A DNA stretch of 64,000 nt from Dendronephthya gigantea (taxonomy: Eukaryota > Cnidaria > Anthozoa > Malacalcyonacea > Nephtheidae). Under the pieces are notes generated by a model, which did not search any database, was not told where the DNA came from, and saw only the letters and a program-made list of their open reading frames with translations. The first letter of the stretch is position 1, and each line of letters opens with the position of its first letter. The stretch spans positions 1,364,001 through 1,428,000 of the forward strand of contig NW_021163022.1 in NCBI RefSeq assembly GCF_004324835.1, given 5' to 3'. The position numbers and the translations under genes are program-made. This document shows positions 13,809 through 26,100 of this stretch, piece by piece.

Positions 13809-14057
13809 GGGGCCGGTTGTATCAAGCTCGTTTAGCTTAAACTGTGGAGTGTGGACAAGTCAGAATTTAATAACACTCTTAACGTCTCCCTTGAATGAAT
13901 CAACTTGGATATTATGCACTCAATATGTAGTTGTAAACAGTATCTTTGTATTGAGGTTAAAGACATTTAGTTCGCTTGTTGAATAAAACGATAGACTTGC
14001 TTTGTATTTTGAACTTAACCACTGTTAAAGCTAAAGGGGCTTGATACAACCGGCTCC
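13809..14057. mobile_element. MITE with GGGGCCGGTTGTATCAAG terminal inverted repeats
   Basis: The left end GGGGCCGGTTGTATCAAG matches the right end CTTGATACAACCGGCTCC in inverted orientation. It is about 250 bp and non-coding. The family resembles the elements at 14,213 and 58,683. No convincing target-site duplication was seen. Confidence 0.7.
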
Positions 14058-14084
14058 TGACAAGTAGAGTGATTAGGGCCCTTA

Positions 14085-14502
14085 AGATACACCAAAACTA
14101 CGACGCGGACGTGACATGAAATCAGCCGCTAGTCAGTGTTAAAAACTCAGTTTTAGTTAGTTTTACACACAGCTCTGACCTCGTTCACCAAAAGAAGTCC
14201 AAAAAAGATGTCTGGGGCCGTAAACACTTGGTTAAATTTTAATCCAGTGTTTTAGTTCATGTGCTTCTGAACGACCGTTCGTTTTAAAACTTTAGAAAAT
14301 GTTACTTCCATCGGTCCAGAGAATATTCATGAAAAAAGATATTCAACTTCGTAAACAAGTGATTAGAAAAATTAATGTAAAGATTTGCTATAACCCAGCT
14401 AGGGTTAATCTAACCAGCTTTTGAACAGCCGATCCCTGTTGTGAAACTGTGGAAATGAAGACAGTATTACTTCACGTCCGCGTCGTAGATTTTGGTGTAT
14501 CC
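14085..14502. mobile_element. MITE (ACGACGCGGACGTGA family), split by an inserted MITE
   Basis: Left end AGATACACCAAAACTACGAC and right end GTCGTAGATTTTGGTGTATC are inverted repeats. The interior is interrupted at 14,213-14,436 by an element of the GGGGCCG family. This gives a relative age: the outer element is older. Confidence 0.65.
14213..14436. mobile_element. GGGGCCG-family MITE nested in another MITE
   Basis: It begins CTGGGGCCG and ends near AACAGCCGATCCC. Its interior (GTTTTAAAACTTTAGAAA and a TCGGTCCAGA-type block) matches, in inverted orientation, the element at 58,683-58,894. Degenerate termini. Confidence 0.6.
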
Positions 14503-14878
14503 TAAGGCTCCTATTATGGAATGAGAGCGACGTTTATCTTAACATAGAAATCAAGAGCTATGTGGGTAATTTTTTAGAAAAAAACTTGTAAAAAACAATA
14601 TTTTCAGGAGTAGGAAAAATCGCACGGAGTCGTAGCGTAGCCAATCAGATTGCAGAAATTTTAGTAGTAGTTTTTACTCGTGATAATTAGTCTTGATAAT
14701 TGTCATGAAAAGACTTGTTTAAACTTTATCTTTTTTGGTGTTTATAATATACTGAACAAAAATAGGAAATGAAACATAACGTAAAAACCGCATGGAGCAA
14801 ATATTCTTCTGTATATAAATGAAAGCAACCAGCTGCAAGGTTGAGTCAGGAAAAAGACAGAGATGAACATTTCGTGAA

Positions 14879-15010
14879 ATGGACGAAGTGAGTTATGTGT
14901 ATGTACAAAATTCGCCCTGTTTCAAAATTGAAGCTGCTGAAGAACATGTTTGTGAGGAAAGCGTTGTTGATTTTTTTGTCAGTGATATCGCGGAGAGCAT
15001 GATGGAATGA
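14879..15010 (+). CDS. small ORF of 43 aa, unrecognised
   Basis: ATG at 14,879 opens a 43-codon frame rich in acidic residues (MDEVSYVYVQNSPCFKIEAA, then HVCEESVVDFF). A TATATAAA sequence lies about 65 bp upstream, near 14,813. The first codons contain GAA|GTGAGT, a perfect donor site, so this could instead be a short first exon. No family recognised; it may be non-coding. Confidence 0.2.
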   Translation: MDEVSYVYVQNSPCFKIEAAEEHVCEESVVDFFVSDIAESMME

Positions 15011-15544
15011 CGTGCTCCGGCCAACATAGAAGTTTCAGTGATTGTGGACTTAGATTGTAGATTCTCGTATTTTAATTTGGCAAATGAATCGTAGTTGTTC
15101 TGTAAAACATTTCAAACTTAATTAAGTCTACGAAAGATGAAATTGAGAACTGTGATCTAACGCGTGGATAAGGTTTAATAGTTTTTTAAGCTTAGGCCTT
15201 TTCTGAGTTTTGACTGGAAGGATTGAATCTAAACGAGAAGATCGCTAATGAAGTTTGCTTAAAACGTTTCGTCTGCTGTTCAAGATGAAATCCAGACCTT
15301 GCATCATCCAAACACGACGATTAACGTGAAGTGCACTAGTTACTACGTAATTTCTGCCAGAGAATCGATAAAATGCTGTTTGTACGTTTCCTAAATTACG
15401 TTCATAATTTGCGTGGAATTCTGAGCTATTAAGATGATGCTTTTCAGAAGCAACGAAGCTGCTAGTGAGTACCACGCAGAACTTTAAGAATTGAAGATAG
15501 AGTGGCCCGTCTTTTATTACGTCACATGGCAAAAAACAATGCGA

Positions 15545-15626
15545 TGGTGGTGGTGGTGGTGGTGGTGGTGGTGGTCGTGGTGGTGGTGGTGGTGGTGGTG
15601 GTGGTGGTGGTGGTTGTGGTGGTGGA
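15545..15626. repeat. GGT trinucleotide microsatellite
   Basis: About 27 GGT units with a single GTC and a GTT interruption. Confidence 0.95.
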
Positions 15627-15689
15627 TAGACGATGATAAAGTTAGTAACCAGGATAAGTTTACAAGTCTGCGAAATGTAAACAAGATTT

Positions 15690-15735
15690 CATGGAAGCCT
15701 GCGTACGGTGAACCATGGAAGCCTGCGTACGGTGA
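15690..15735. repeat. 23-bp direct repeat, two copies
   Basis: CATGGAAGCCTGCGTACGGT is duplicated in tandem with a 23-bp period. No gene is seen around it. Confidence 0.8.
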
Positions 15736-15934
15736 AATATCTCTCATATAACCTTTCTGTACGTCAGATTTGACCATATCCTCAGCCACACCAAGCACCG
15801 AAACTATAGATGAGTGATACGAAGATCGTAACACGCTAATTTAGATGCATATAATTTTAGCTCGACAGATGCAGGTGCAAATAACTTCGGGTCATACCGC
15901 CTTGCTCAATCACGTGCATTAGAAAGAAAATGGT

Positions 15935-18175
15935 CTGGATAACACCAGTCTATGAAGGCAGAGTAATGTATCTTCATATAACATCAGTCTAAGAAGGCGG
16001 AGTAATGTGTCTTGATAACACCAGTCTAAGAAGGCAGAGTAATGTGTCTTGATAACACCAGTTTAAGAAGGCAGAGTAATGTGTCTTGATAACACCAGTC
16101 TAAGAAGGCAGAGTAATGTGTCTTGATAACACCAGTCTAAGAAGGCAGAGTAATGTGTCTTGATAACACCAGTTTAAGAAGGCAGAGTAATGTGCCTTGA
16201 TAACACCAGTCTAAGAAGGCAGAGTAATGTGCCTTGATAACACCCAAGTCTAAGAAGGCAGAGTAATGTGCCTTGATAACACCAGTTTAAGAAGGCAGAG
16301 TAATGTGCCTTGATAACACCAGTCTAAGAAGGCAGAGTAATGTGTCTTGATAACACCAGTCTAAGAAGGCAGAGTAATGTTCATATAACATCAGTCTAAG
16401 AAGGCAGAGTAATGTGTCTTGATAACACCAGTCTAAGAAGGCAGAGTAATGTGCCTTGATAACACCAGTTTAAGAAGGGAGAGTAATGTGTCTTGATAAC
16501 ACCAGTCTAAGAAGGCAGAGTAATGTGCCTTGATAACACCAGTCTAAGAAGACAGAGTAATGTGTCTTGATAACACCAGTCTAAGAAGGCGGAGTAATGT
16601 GCCTTGATAACACCAGTCTAAGAAGGGAGAGTAATGTGTCTTGATAACACCAGTCTAAGAAGGGAGAGTAATGTGTCTTGATAACACCAGTCTAAGAAGG
16701 CAGAGTAATGTGTCTTGATAACACCAGCCTAAGAAGGCAGATTAATGTGCCTTGATAACACCAGTCTAAGAAGGGAGAGTAATGTGTCTTGATAACACCA
16801 GTCTAAGAAGGCGGAGTAATGTGTCTTGATAACACCAGTCTAAGAAGGCAGAGTAATGTGTCTTGATAACACCAGTCTAAGAAGGCGGAGTAATGTGCCT
16901 TGATAACACCAGTCTAAGAAGGGAGAGTAATGTGTCTTGATAACACCAGTCTAAGAAGGGAGAGTAATGTGTCTTGATAACACCAGTCTAAGAAGGCAGA
17001 GTAATGTGTCTTGATAACACCAGTCTAAGAAGGCAGAGTAATGTGCCTTGATAACACCAGTCTAAGAAGGGAGAGTAATGTGTCTTGATAACACCAGTCT
17101 AAGAAGGGAGAGTAATGTGTCTTGATAACACCAGTCTAAGAAGGCAGAGTAATGTGTCTTGATAACACCAGTCTAAGAAGGCAGAGACCGCAGAGTAATG
17201 TGTCTTGATAACACCAGTCTAAGAAGGCAGAGTGTCTTGATAACACCAGTCTAAGAAGGCGGAGTAATGTGTCTTGATAACACCAGTCTAAGAAGGCAGA
17301 GTAATGTCTTGATAACACCAGTCTAAGAAGGCAGATCGAGTAATGTGCCTTGATAACACCAGTCTAAGAAGGCAGAGTAATGTGCCTTGATAACACCAGT
17401 CTAAGAAGGCAGAGTAATGTGCCTTGATAACACCAGTCTAAGAAGGCAGAGTAATGTGTCTTGATAACACCATGCAGTCTAAGAATAAGATTAAGGCAGA
17501 GTAATGCCTTGATAACACCAGTCTAAGAAGGCAGAGTAATGCCTTGATAACACCAGTCTAAGAAGAAAGAGTAATGTGTCTTGATAACACCAGTCTAAGA
17601 AGGCAGATCGAGTAATGTGCCTTGATAACACCAGTCTAAGAAGGCAGAGTAATGTGCCTTGATAACACCAGTCTAAGAAGGCAGAGTAATGTGTCTTGAT
17701 AACACCATGCAGTCTAAGAATAAGAAGGCAGAGTAATGCCTTGATAACACCAGTCTAAGAAGGCAGAGTAATGCCTTGATAACACCAGTCTAAGAAGAAA
17801 GAGTAATGTGTCTTGATAACACCAGTCTAAGAAGGCAGAGTAATGTGCCTTGATAACACCAGTCTAAGAAGGCAGAGTAATGTGCCTTGATAACACCAGT
17901 CTAAGAAGGCAGAGTAATGTGTCTTGATAACACCAGTCTAAGAAGGCAGAGTAATGTGCCTTGATAACACCAGTCTAAGAAGGCAGAGTAATGTGTCTTG
18001 ATAACACCAGTCTAAGAAGGCAGAGTAATGTGTCTTGATAACACCATGCAGTCTAAGAATAAGAAGGCACAGTAATGCCTTAATAACACCAGTCTAAGAA
18101 GGCAGAGTAATGCCTTGATAACACCAGTCTAAGAAGAAAGAGTAATGTGTCTTGATAACACCAGTCTAAGAAGGT
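15935..18175. repeat. 37-bp minisatellite array, about 60 copies
   Basis: The unit contains CAGTCTAAGAAGGCAGAGTA followed by ATGTGTCTTGATAACAC, period 37 bp. Common variants are cag/cgg/gag after AAGG and TGTCT/TGCCT. Shortened units occur near 17.3-17.6 kb. A variant block (CATGCAGTCTAAGAATAAG) recurs near 17,470, 17,706 and 18,046, showing that multi-unit blocks were themselves duplicated. Non-coding. Confidence 0.97.
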
Positions 18176-20560
18176 ACAGTACTAGTACTACAAATGTTTT
18201 AGGGGATTACGTACTGTCACTATTACTGCATCACCAGATACACCCTAAGATTCAGGAGATTATTGTTCAGTGGAAGTGTACTAAAAGCTATGTTGGTCAA
18301 ATATTTCATTATCGCCCAGTAAGCTTTCAGCACCATAACCATATCAAGAAAAAGTTATTAAAACTATTTTTGCAATGCACTTCCTCTCTTCTTCATGAAG
18401 AACACTATCGGAAGCCCAGGCTGAAAGCGAAGCAATATTCCAATGACGAAGTTGAACAGCCTGGTGGGAACTGAGTGTAAGAAAATACTTCGAAAATACT
18501 TAAAACACTATCAGAGAGCCAAAATGCAAGAACCAGCGATTGTTCCACTTCGTACCAGTACAAGATACATTTCTGAACAGCAAATACATGAAACTATTGA
18601 TCAGTTTGAGAGATCGTCTGGACAGTGCTGCTAGGACAAAGCTTTGATTCACGCGAGGAAGATTTCACGCTTAAGAAGCTAGAAAGTTGTTCTGTATGAA
18701 CGAGGCTAAGATTGAACAACTGAAGAAAATAGAGGAGAAGACGAATAAGATCCTGTCGATTAAGTTTCGAGAAATGTAAAGAAAAAAATAATCTTCGAAC
18801 AAATCAATATATCAAAGAAAAATATCAGGATCGTAATGAACAATGTAGAAAGGGCAAGTAATCTGGTCGAGTCCATACAATCGCTAGATAAGGAATATGA
18901 AGATGCGTTTGAGATATTGGAGTGCTTGCCTGGTGAGAACCACATAGAGTTTGAAAAAGTGAATGCATAGATGTCGCAGGGCAGAGAAGGTAGAAGTTGT
19001 GCAAAGATTAATTTCTAGGCTCTGTTAATCACCTCGCCAAACAGGGGCAGATGCACTGTTTACAGGAATACAGCTCGAACCAAAGCAGAGATAGGAGCAT
19101 TGCTTAGTATTTGTTGTTCCATGATGAAATAAATATCCAAGGTGGGGTATCTATGGTTGTAATCCCCACGGTTCTTCACAAGAAACGACGGAAATCTTGA
19201 GTTTTCTGGAACACCTTACGGACAGTATAAATAATAGCCTGATACGAAAGCTGATGTCAATGAGAAACAAGACCAACCAAACCACCAGACCTCCCTTCTT
19301 CATGGAGAATACTATGAGAAACGCTGGCTAAAAGCGAGATTAGGAAGATTCAAATGACGACGTTGAACAGTTTGGTGGGAACTGAGTGTAATACTTCGAA
19401 AATACTTAAAACACCATCAAAGAACCAAAAAGCAAGAACCAGCCATTTTTCCACTTCGTACTAGTACAAGATATATTTCTGAACAGCAACAACATGAAAT
19501 TATTGATCAGTTTCAGAGATCATCTGGTTCTTTGCTGCCTGGACAGTGCGACTAGGACCAGGGTTTAATTCACACGAGGAAGAGGAAGATTGCACGCTTG
19601 AGAAAGCTAGAAAGTTAAACGAGGCCACGATTGAACAACTGAAGAAAATAGAGGGAGAGGACGATCAAGAGCCTGACAATTAGGATCGGAGATATGTAAA
19701 AAATAGAATATCGTCCAACAAATCAACATATCAAAGAGTAGATAGCTGGGTCCAAATAAAACAATGTAGTCGTTTCAGATACTGTAGTGCTTGCCAGGTG
19801 AGAAACACATCGAGTCTGAAAAAGTGAGTGGATAGATGTGGAAGGGCAGAGAAGGTAGAAGTTGTGCAAAGATTTCTAGGCTCTGTTGATTACCTTTCCA
19901 AACCGAGGCTGATATACTGTTACAGGAATGACTTTTAACTAAACAGAGTAGCAGCATTGCTTAGTATATTTGTTGTTTTATGATGAAATAAGTATCTATG
20001 ATGGAGTATGGTTTAAGGTTATCATCCCCACGGTTCTTCGCAAGAAACGACGGTAATCTTGAGTTTTCTGGAACACTTTACAGTCAGTATAAATAATAGT
20101 CTGATACGAAAGTTGATGTCAATGAGAAACAAGACCAACCAAACAACCAGACCTCCCTTCTTCATGGAGAATACTATGAGAAACGCTGGCTGAAAGCGAG
20201 ATTAGGAAGATTCAAATGACGACGTTGAACAGTTTGGTGGAAACTGAGTGTAAGAAAATACTTCGAAAATACTTAAAACACTATCAGAGAGCCAAAATGC
20301 AAGAACCAGCGATTGTTCCATTCGTACCAGTACAAGATACATTTCTGAACATCAACTACATGAAACTATTGATCAGTTTGAGAGATCGTCTAGTTCTTTG
20401 CTACCTGGACAGCGCGGTTAGGACCAAGTTTTAATTCACACATACTGTATGCCTGATATGGGATAAAAAGATGCGTTTCAGATACTGGAGTGCTTGCAAG
20501 ACACATGACAACCTATATAGATGTGGCAGGGCAAACAAAGGTCTTTAACTGTCAATACTG
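18176..20560 (+). mobile_element. three tandem copies of a decayed element, possibly a Ty3-like retroelement fossil
   Basis: A unit of about 0.86-0.9 kb occurs three times (anchors near 18,384, 19,291 and 20,151), the third shortened. Each has a stretch reading LRKYLKHY and EPAIVP. Two have a downstream stretch reading VQRFLGSV.YLSK, which resembles the end of the reverse transcriptase of Ty3/gypsy elements. All copies are heavily decayed with many breaks, and no LTRs are recognised. The family call is tentative and the repetition is certain. It abuts the 37-bp minisatellite. Confidence 0.45.
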
Positions 20561-21660
20561 TTACATTTTCCTAATGCTGACATTGAACAAGACATTCAGG
20601 CGGAGCTTAGATTAAAACCAGAAGGACTAATACAAATTTCAATTTTCAATCTTAATTCAAGAGGTAATAGATCAACTAGTCAGAATAACCAACCCTTACA
20701 AGGATGGTAAGAAAAATGAAGGAAAAGGATTCATCTTGCAGACCCAAGGATTCATCTTGCAGATCTCGATTTTGATGGCTAATTATTTCACAGAAACTGT
20801 AAGCTTCTATCTTATAATCTAGCACAAAAAAGTACCCCTAAAACAGTACTAGTAGCCCCACCCTTTGCAGTAGCACCAGTTACTCAGCGAGGTTTTGCCC
20901 TGGTGTTGCCATAGAGGTAGCCTAGTGTGAATGAGAAGCCAACAGTGATAGTCAGCCAGCCAACTCCAAAAAAACATAGTGCAACCCATAAAGATAACAA
21001 GGATCAGCAAATGCCAGTGAGATCCAACATTTTGGCTCACCATATACAAAGAATTTGTTCACATTTAGTTTATTTTACTGATTTTTTGCAAGGAAAGATG
21101 TTACGCAAAAGAATGAATATATTTTATAATTTTTCTTGTACGAGATATATCGGACATTGGAAACTAATGTTGGATTTTATATTCTAGAACTGCTTGCCTA
21201 TATATTATAAGTATTGTATAAACAGCAGGGCAGAAGGTAAACATTAATTTGATGTGGTGTAGATGATTGCTTAAAAGTTTTGAAATGGAATCCTACATGC
21301 ATTTTTCATGAATTAATGCAGGTACAATTGAAGCTTATCGGGTGTAATTACTGTACAGATATATTCCAAATAATAGTTACGGACCATATTATTATATTTT
21401 ATCATTGATGAATACACAGAAACTAAATCACATGTCAGAGAGCAGCGTATATCATGTAAATAACTCTCGGAACATTACAACATCCATTAATTTGAGGTGG
21501 CAAAAATTTTCTTAAACTTGCTAGACTGTACTTGTGGCATTATTATACACCACATTACACAACTCTTCGCATATTTTCATTTTTTAATCGCGTTTCATTG
21601 CAAAAAAAACGACGTACAAACTTAGTAAAACTACCCTACACTTAGGGGCTGTTATTTTAT

Positions 21661-21798
21661 TGGCGTATTTTATTAAATAGATGTTAAAATTTTGATCATA
21701 TTTAAACGATCTATATTGAAAAAAAAATATTGGCGTATTTTATTAAATAGATGTTAAAATTTTGATCATATTTAAACGATGTATATTGAAAATAAAAT
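21661..21798. repeat. 70-bp tandem duplication
   Basis: TGGCGTATTTTATTAAATAG and the following 50 bp are repeated immediately, nearly identically. Confidence 0.95.
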
Positions 21799-23255
21799 AT
21801 TCTTGCCAACCTTACATAATTATATACCATAAACGTGACCCGAGTGACGTACGTAATGCAGCGCGCGGTCAAAATATTATATTGAGACTGGCAAGAGTGT
21901 CTTGTCTCATCAAAAACCAAAAAACCTGATTGTTGGGCTGCCTATGGTTGATCAGGATTTAAAAGTGATCCGAAAACTATAGCACCACCATTCAATTTAT
22001 TGAAGACTTTTGAAGTTCCTTTCATTTAATTTATTAAGCTTTTTTTATGTTAACTTTGTGTTGTATGTTGTGAATCTATTTTTTGTTTTGCTTTGTCGAC
22101 TTGAGTTGGAATTCATAACATTATATTCGTGTTTTTAATTTTACTGACTGACCTGCATGAGCTTTAAAGGCTTTTTCATATAATTTTTTAATATACGGAA
22201 AAAATCCTTTCTTCCCTTCAAATATCGCTTCTTTTACCGTGAATTTGATTAATATTCAAAATGATTCAAAGCATTCAACCACATGAATTCAACTTTCCAC
22301 TGAAATTTTTTTCGGAAGCGGTTGGCGAAATATTTAAGAAAATAATCGACCGTGCGTACGGGGGGACTGAAAATGACGCCCAAGAAATGCCTTGCCTTCA
22401 AGCCCTTCACGTTCGGTTTTAATTTTCGAATAAATCATCCTTCAAAAATTAAGATAGCTGGAAGTTATGAAAATCCGCTCCGCATACAGTCAATACTATG
22501 ATTAGAAGTTTAGAACAGTGAGAATATAGAATATTCGTCGTTGAATGTTGATGTTTGATGACGCAGCTTAATTACTCATGTTCAATTCATGCTCATTCTC
22601 AATTCAGGGCTCTGGGAACTAGATTGCTTTGATTGCTTTGATTGCACACCACTGATCTATATAATAATATATAGCTCAGTGTTGCACACATGCACGTGCA
22701 TTGGAATTTTGAAAACGAGAATAAACGTCATCAAGTAAGCAAGAATACGTCATTGATATGGAACGACCGCTCTCAGTGAACGTTTTCGGCAAGCAAGATG
22801 AAGCTTTTCTTTTCATAAAAAAATTGCTATTGTAAATACCAGTGTAATTTGACTACATGCATTCACTGTTGGATGTATATTATCATAAACTCCTAAGGCA
22901 GGAAGCCAGTAAAGTACCAACGATCAACAGATACGACCAAAAAAAAGTTTTCCATTAAAAAAACAAAACAAATACGCCATAGTTTCAATCGTTTTTACCA
23001 TATTGCCAATGAGTCTCGATAACATAAAAACTGTTCTCCACCGCTCCCTTTCTTGCCCCAAAGCAAACAAGAAACACACACAAGTTCAGAAAACATTTAT
23101 TTCTTTAAAAAGTTCCAAGGGCATCACGCTGTCCAGCTTCTGCTTTCCAAAAAACCAAACTTCGGTGAATTCGCGCGACAAGTTACAAAAACTTCACCTA
23201 CCTTGCGAAATTTCACCATTACGAACATAGAAGTCTTGTATATTTGTTCTATGGT

Positions 23256-23610
23256 AATTTGATTGGCTAATTTATTTTATTCCATGCAATCCGACTTATC
23301 CTATTGGCTGGCATATTTCGTTCCATGCAATCTGATTGGCTAAATCAAACCTAGCTTTGGGTGCGTCAGCGTCAGTTACAAGTGACGAAACAAACAAACA
23401 CATTGCGACATTCCAGTTTTGTTTGGTGAAATATGATTGGTTGGTTCTTTAAGGTTCCATGCAATATGATTGGCTATTAGCTTTGTAACACGTCACCATG
23501 CGCAGTGATTGGTTCTCGAAATTGTTCCAAGCATTTGACTGGCCCATCATTTTGTTCTTTATATTTAATTGCTTGATCAACTTTATTCTAATTAATTTGA
23601 TTGGCTAATG
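23256..23610. promoter_or_regulatory. cluster of inverted CCAAT boxes with ATGCAAT motifs
   Basis: At least seven ATTGG cores (near 23,260, 23,304, 23,334, 23,437, 23,469, 23,508 and 23,600) lie in 350 bp. Several are embedded in CCATGCAATNTGATTGGCT. ATTGG is the reverse CCAAT core bound by NF-Y, and ATGCAAT is octamer-like. No gene start is visible beside it, so this may simply be short repeats. Confidence 0.35.
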
Positions 23611-24970
23611 CAGTAATTAATCAACGCGAATGTTTCTATTTAATTACTGTCGTCATAAACAATCCAAAAGACAATCCAATGTCTTTTGGATTGTCTAACC
23701 CAAAATAAAAATACAGACTACGCGAAAAAACCCTGCATATTTAATCATTAAAAATTTTAAATGAAGCTCTATGTTGCCGAATACTGAGATAGATTTCACA
23801 ATTATATACCCTTTGACTGTTTCCGAAATTGACCGGGTGATTTCATAACCATATGAAAATTATTTGGTTAATTGGTTCCGCTGTTTTTGTTTTTGTTTTT
23901 GTTTTTGTTTTTGTTGTTTTTTTGTTGTTGTTTTTTTTTTCATTTGAAAGATTTTCGCCATCGTATTCGTTTGGTTTTATATCCAAGTCGCGCTTTACCG
24001 CGGGCGAAATCGCGCTGATTCAAGAATGTGGTTCGATGTCACCCTGTCTTATGAACCCAAGACTATATTATATTAAACTCATTAATAAACTCACCAGTGA
24101 CGAGCGTCCATATGTTGGAGGCGAAGGAAGCCAAGTGGTTCATTATATATTTAAAACCGAATATCTTGATATTCGGAAAAATTCATTTTTCTCACTAAAA
24201 CTCGCGGTAAGAAAAATAAGCGTCTGATACTAATTAAAGCTTTGACATAATGAGATTGTTACGTAACGTAATTGCTTTAATCAATTGGCCACTTAAGGTA
24301 GAACGGTGATGTTTTGCTAGGTTCAATTTCCGGGGGTTAGAAGTTCGTATATATGTTTCCGTGAGAAACAAATAGAATTTTTACCAGTAAGGTTAGAAGA
24401 AAGAAATCTTCTTGCAAAACAATCTGTTTGAATCGAATAGACCTTTTACGTCACAACAACATAGAAGTGAGGTTGATGGAATTTAACGCGATTGCGGCGC
24501 TAATGCTTCGTATGTCATATGAGGAGGGGACAGAGAAATTTTATTGACAACACGTTACACCGCACAATTTTGGAAAACAAGACAAGGACGATAATGATTA
24601 TCGCGCGAACAAGTGGAAAAATACGTTACGTAATATTGCCGACGTTCAGAAGTTCAATTGGGACTGTGCCATATATTCGAGGGTGTTATACATTCGTTTT
24701 AGGGCGGGTTTTTTTCACTAAGCGGAATTTTTCAATCGCACAAAATTGTGCGAATTTGACCGCAGCGAATTTCCTGGACTGGTCACATTCGAAAAGAAGA
24801 TCAGGCGAAAAATTTCGTTTGATCGAAAAGTCCAGCCTGGTAGATTGTCGGTGATGACTGGAGAAATAAAGTGCTTTGTTATAATGAATATAAATGTTCT
24901 TTGTCGCCGATTACTGACAATACATCGCCAACTGTAGGTGATTAGTGAAAGCCAAGCTTTATGCCTGACA

Positions 24971-25600
24971 CAGGGCCGGATTAATAACCATATGGCAGAA
25001 AGGGCGTCCGCCAACGGGCCCCGCGCTTTGGGGGCGCGCTCTTCTCAGTTCTCAGTATTTTTTTTAGGCGCGTGGGGGGACGGAAAGAGGGCCCCAAATA
25101 AAATAACGTCATTCCAAAAAGCGAGGCCCCATAAATAAAAATGCCTGTAAACCTTATATTATAAGCTATTGGAGCAAAATATACAACGCGACGCCTTAGA
25201 AATCAAAAGGCGTGGCCCAATAAGGCACCCCTGCAATGCAACGAAATAAAGCTTCTCCCAAGAAAATTGTAGGGTGATGGGAACATTTAGAAATTGAAGA
25301 CTTGAAGTAAAGGCAGGTCCGCCCAGAGGGCGGGGTTCAAAGGGAACAATTTTCCCGGCGATCCAGGGTTGCAAGGGCCCCAAAAAAGCTACAAGAATGA
25401 AATTAAACTGTTGTTGGAAGTATATAGTCCTCTTTCAGAAAACGTTCTTAGGTTATTCATAGTTTAGGTAATGCAATATATATTCCATGTTGCAGAAATC
25501 TCACCCCCAAAACGCAGGAAATCGCATTTCCTGCACTCTAAAACTTCAAAATTTTCTTAGGGAGGATACCCCCAAACCCCCCTAATTATCTAACGGTAAC
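24971..25600. mobile_element. hAT-like transposon debris
   Basis: It begins CAGGGCCGGATTAATAAC, a terminal sequence typical of hAT elements. G/C-rich segments follow, then a block (CGCAGGAAATCGCATTTCCT and the region around 25,550) of the kind I associate with decayed transposase 3' regions. No intact ORF and no matching right end. Confidence 0.4.
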
Positions 25601-26100
25601 TATACGTAGTGGGATAAATGCAGTTTTTTACATTTAGCTTGGGATATTTAACCAGAGCCATCGTTAGTAGTCATTTGCGCGAGAAAAAGAAAACACCACT
25701 TGTACCTAGCTGTACCTAGCTGTCCCCTCCCCGTACCCGCTTTCCATTCCTCGCAAATTGCAAGTATAATGATTTACTGATCTGTCGCTATACTATTATT
25801 ATTGTCTTTATTGATCGTGAAAAGTGACAACAATTTTCTATATACAATAACTATTTTTTTAAGGTGAAAATACACACGCCTTATAAAAGTATAAATATAT
25901 CCAAGATACATTTTTATAGATCTGATTTGTGGCTACAAAACTGAGTAACGTGCGTTGGGTAAAACATTTTGGAAAGTCAAAACATCTCGTTCTGATTCTT
26001 GATGAATATTTGTATATGCGTATTATATTTCGACCCGAATAATATAATACTGTTCAAAAAATCCTAAAGGAACAAAAATTTCAAATATGGAATTTTTTAG

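Larger units (their letters stand above)
20561..24966. other. gene-poor AT-rich intergenic DNA
   Basis: I see no exon chain or recognisable protein here. It contains a 70-bp tandem duplication (21,661-21,798), a CCAAT-box cluster (23,256-23,610), a 14-bp-arm hairpin (23,660-23,693) and a TTTTTG-type run (23,882-23,940). Confidence 0.6.

Noticed and set aside
15517-15834. His-rich or Trp-rich protein
   Set aside because: Produced by translating the GGT microsatellite; no other coding sign.
15935-18175. CRISPR-like array
   Set aside because: The units are contiguous 37-bp tandem repeats without unique spacers, in an animal genome.
23853-24227. Phe/Val-rich membrane protein
   Set aside because: The hydrophobic stretch is only the translation of a TTTTTG repeat.
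24519-24937. Short plus-strand frames of 111 and 63 codons
   Set aside because: No domain, signal or splice context, and sequence composition is that of the surrounding non-coding DNA.
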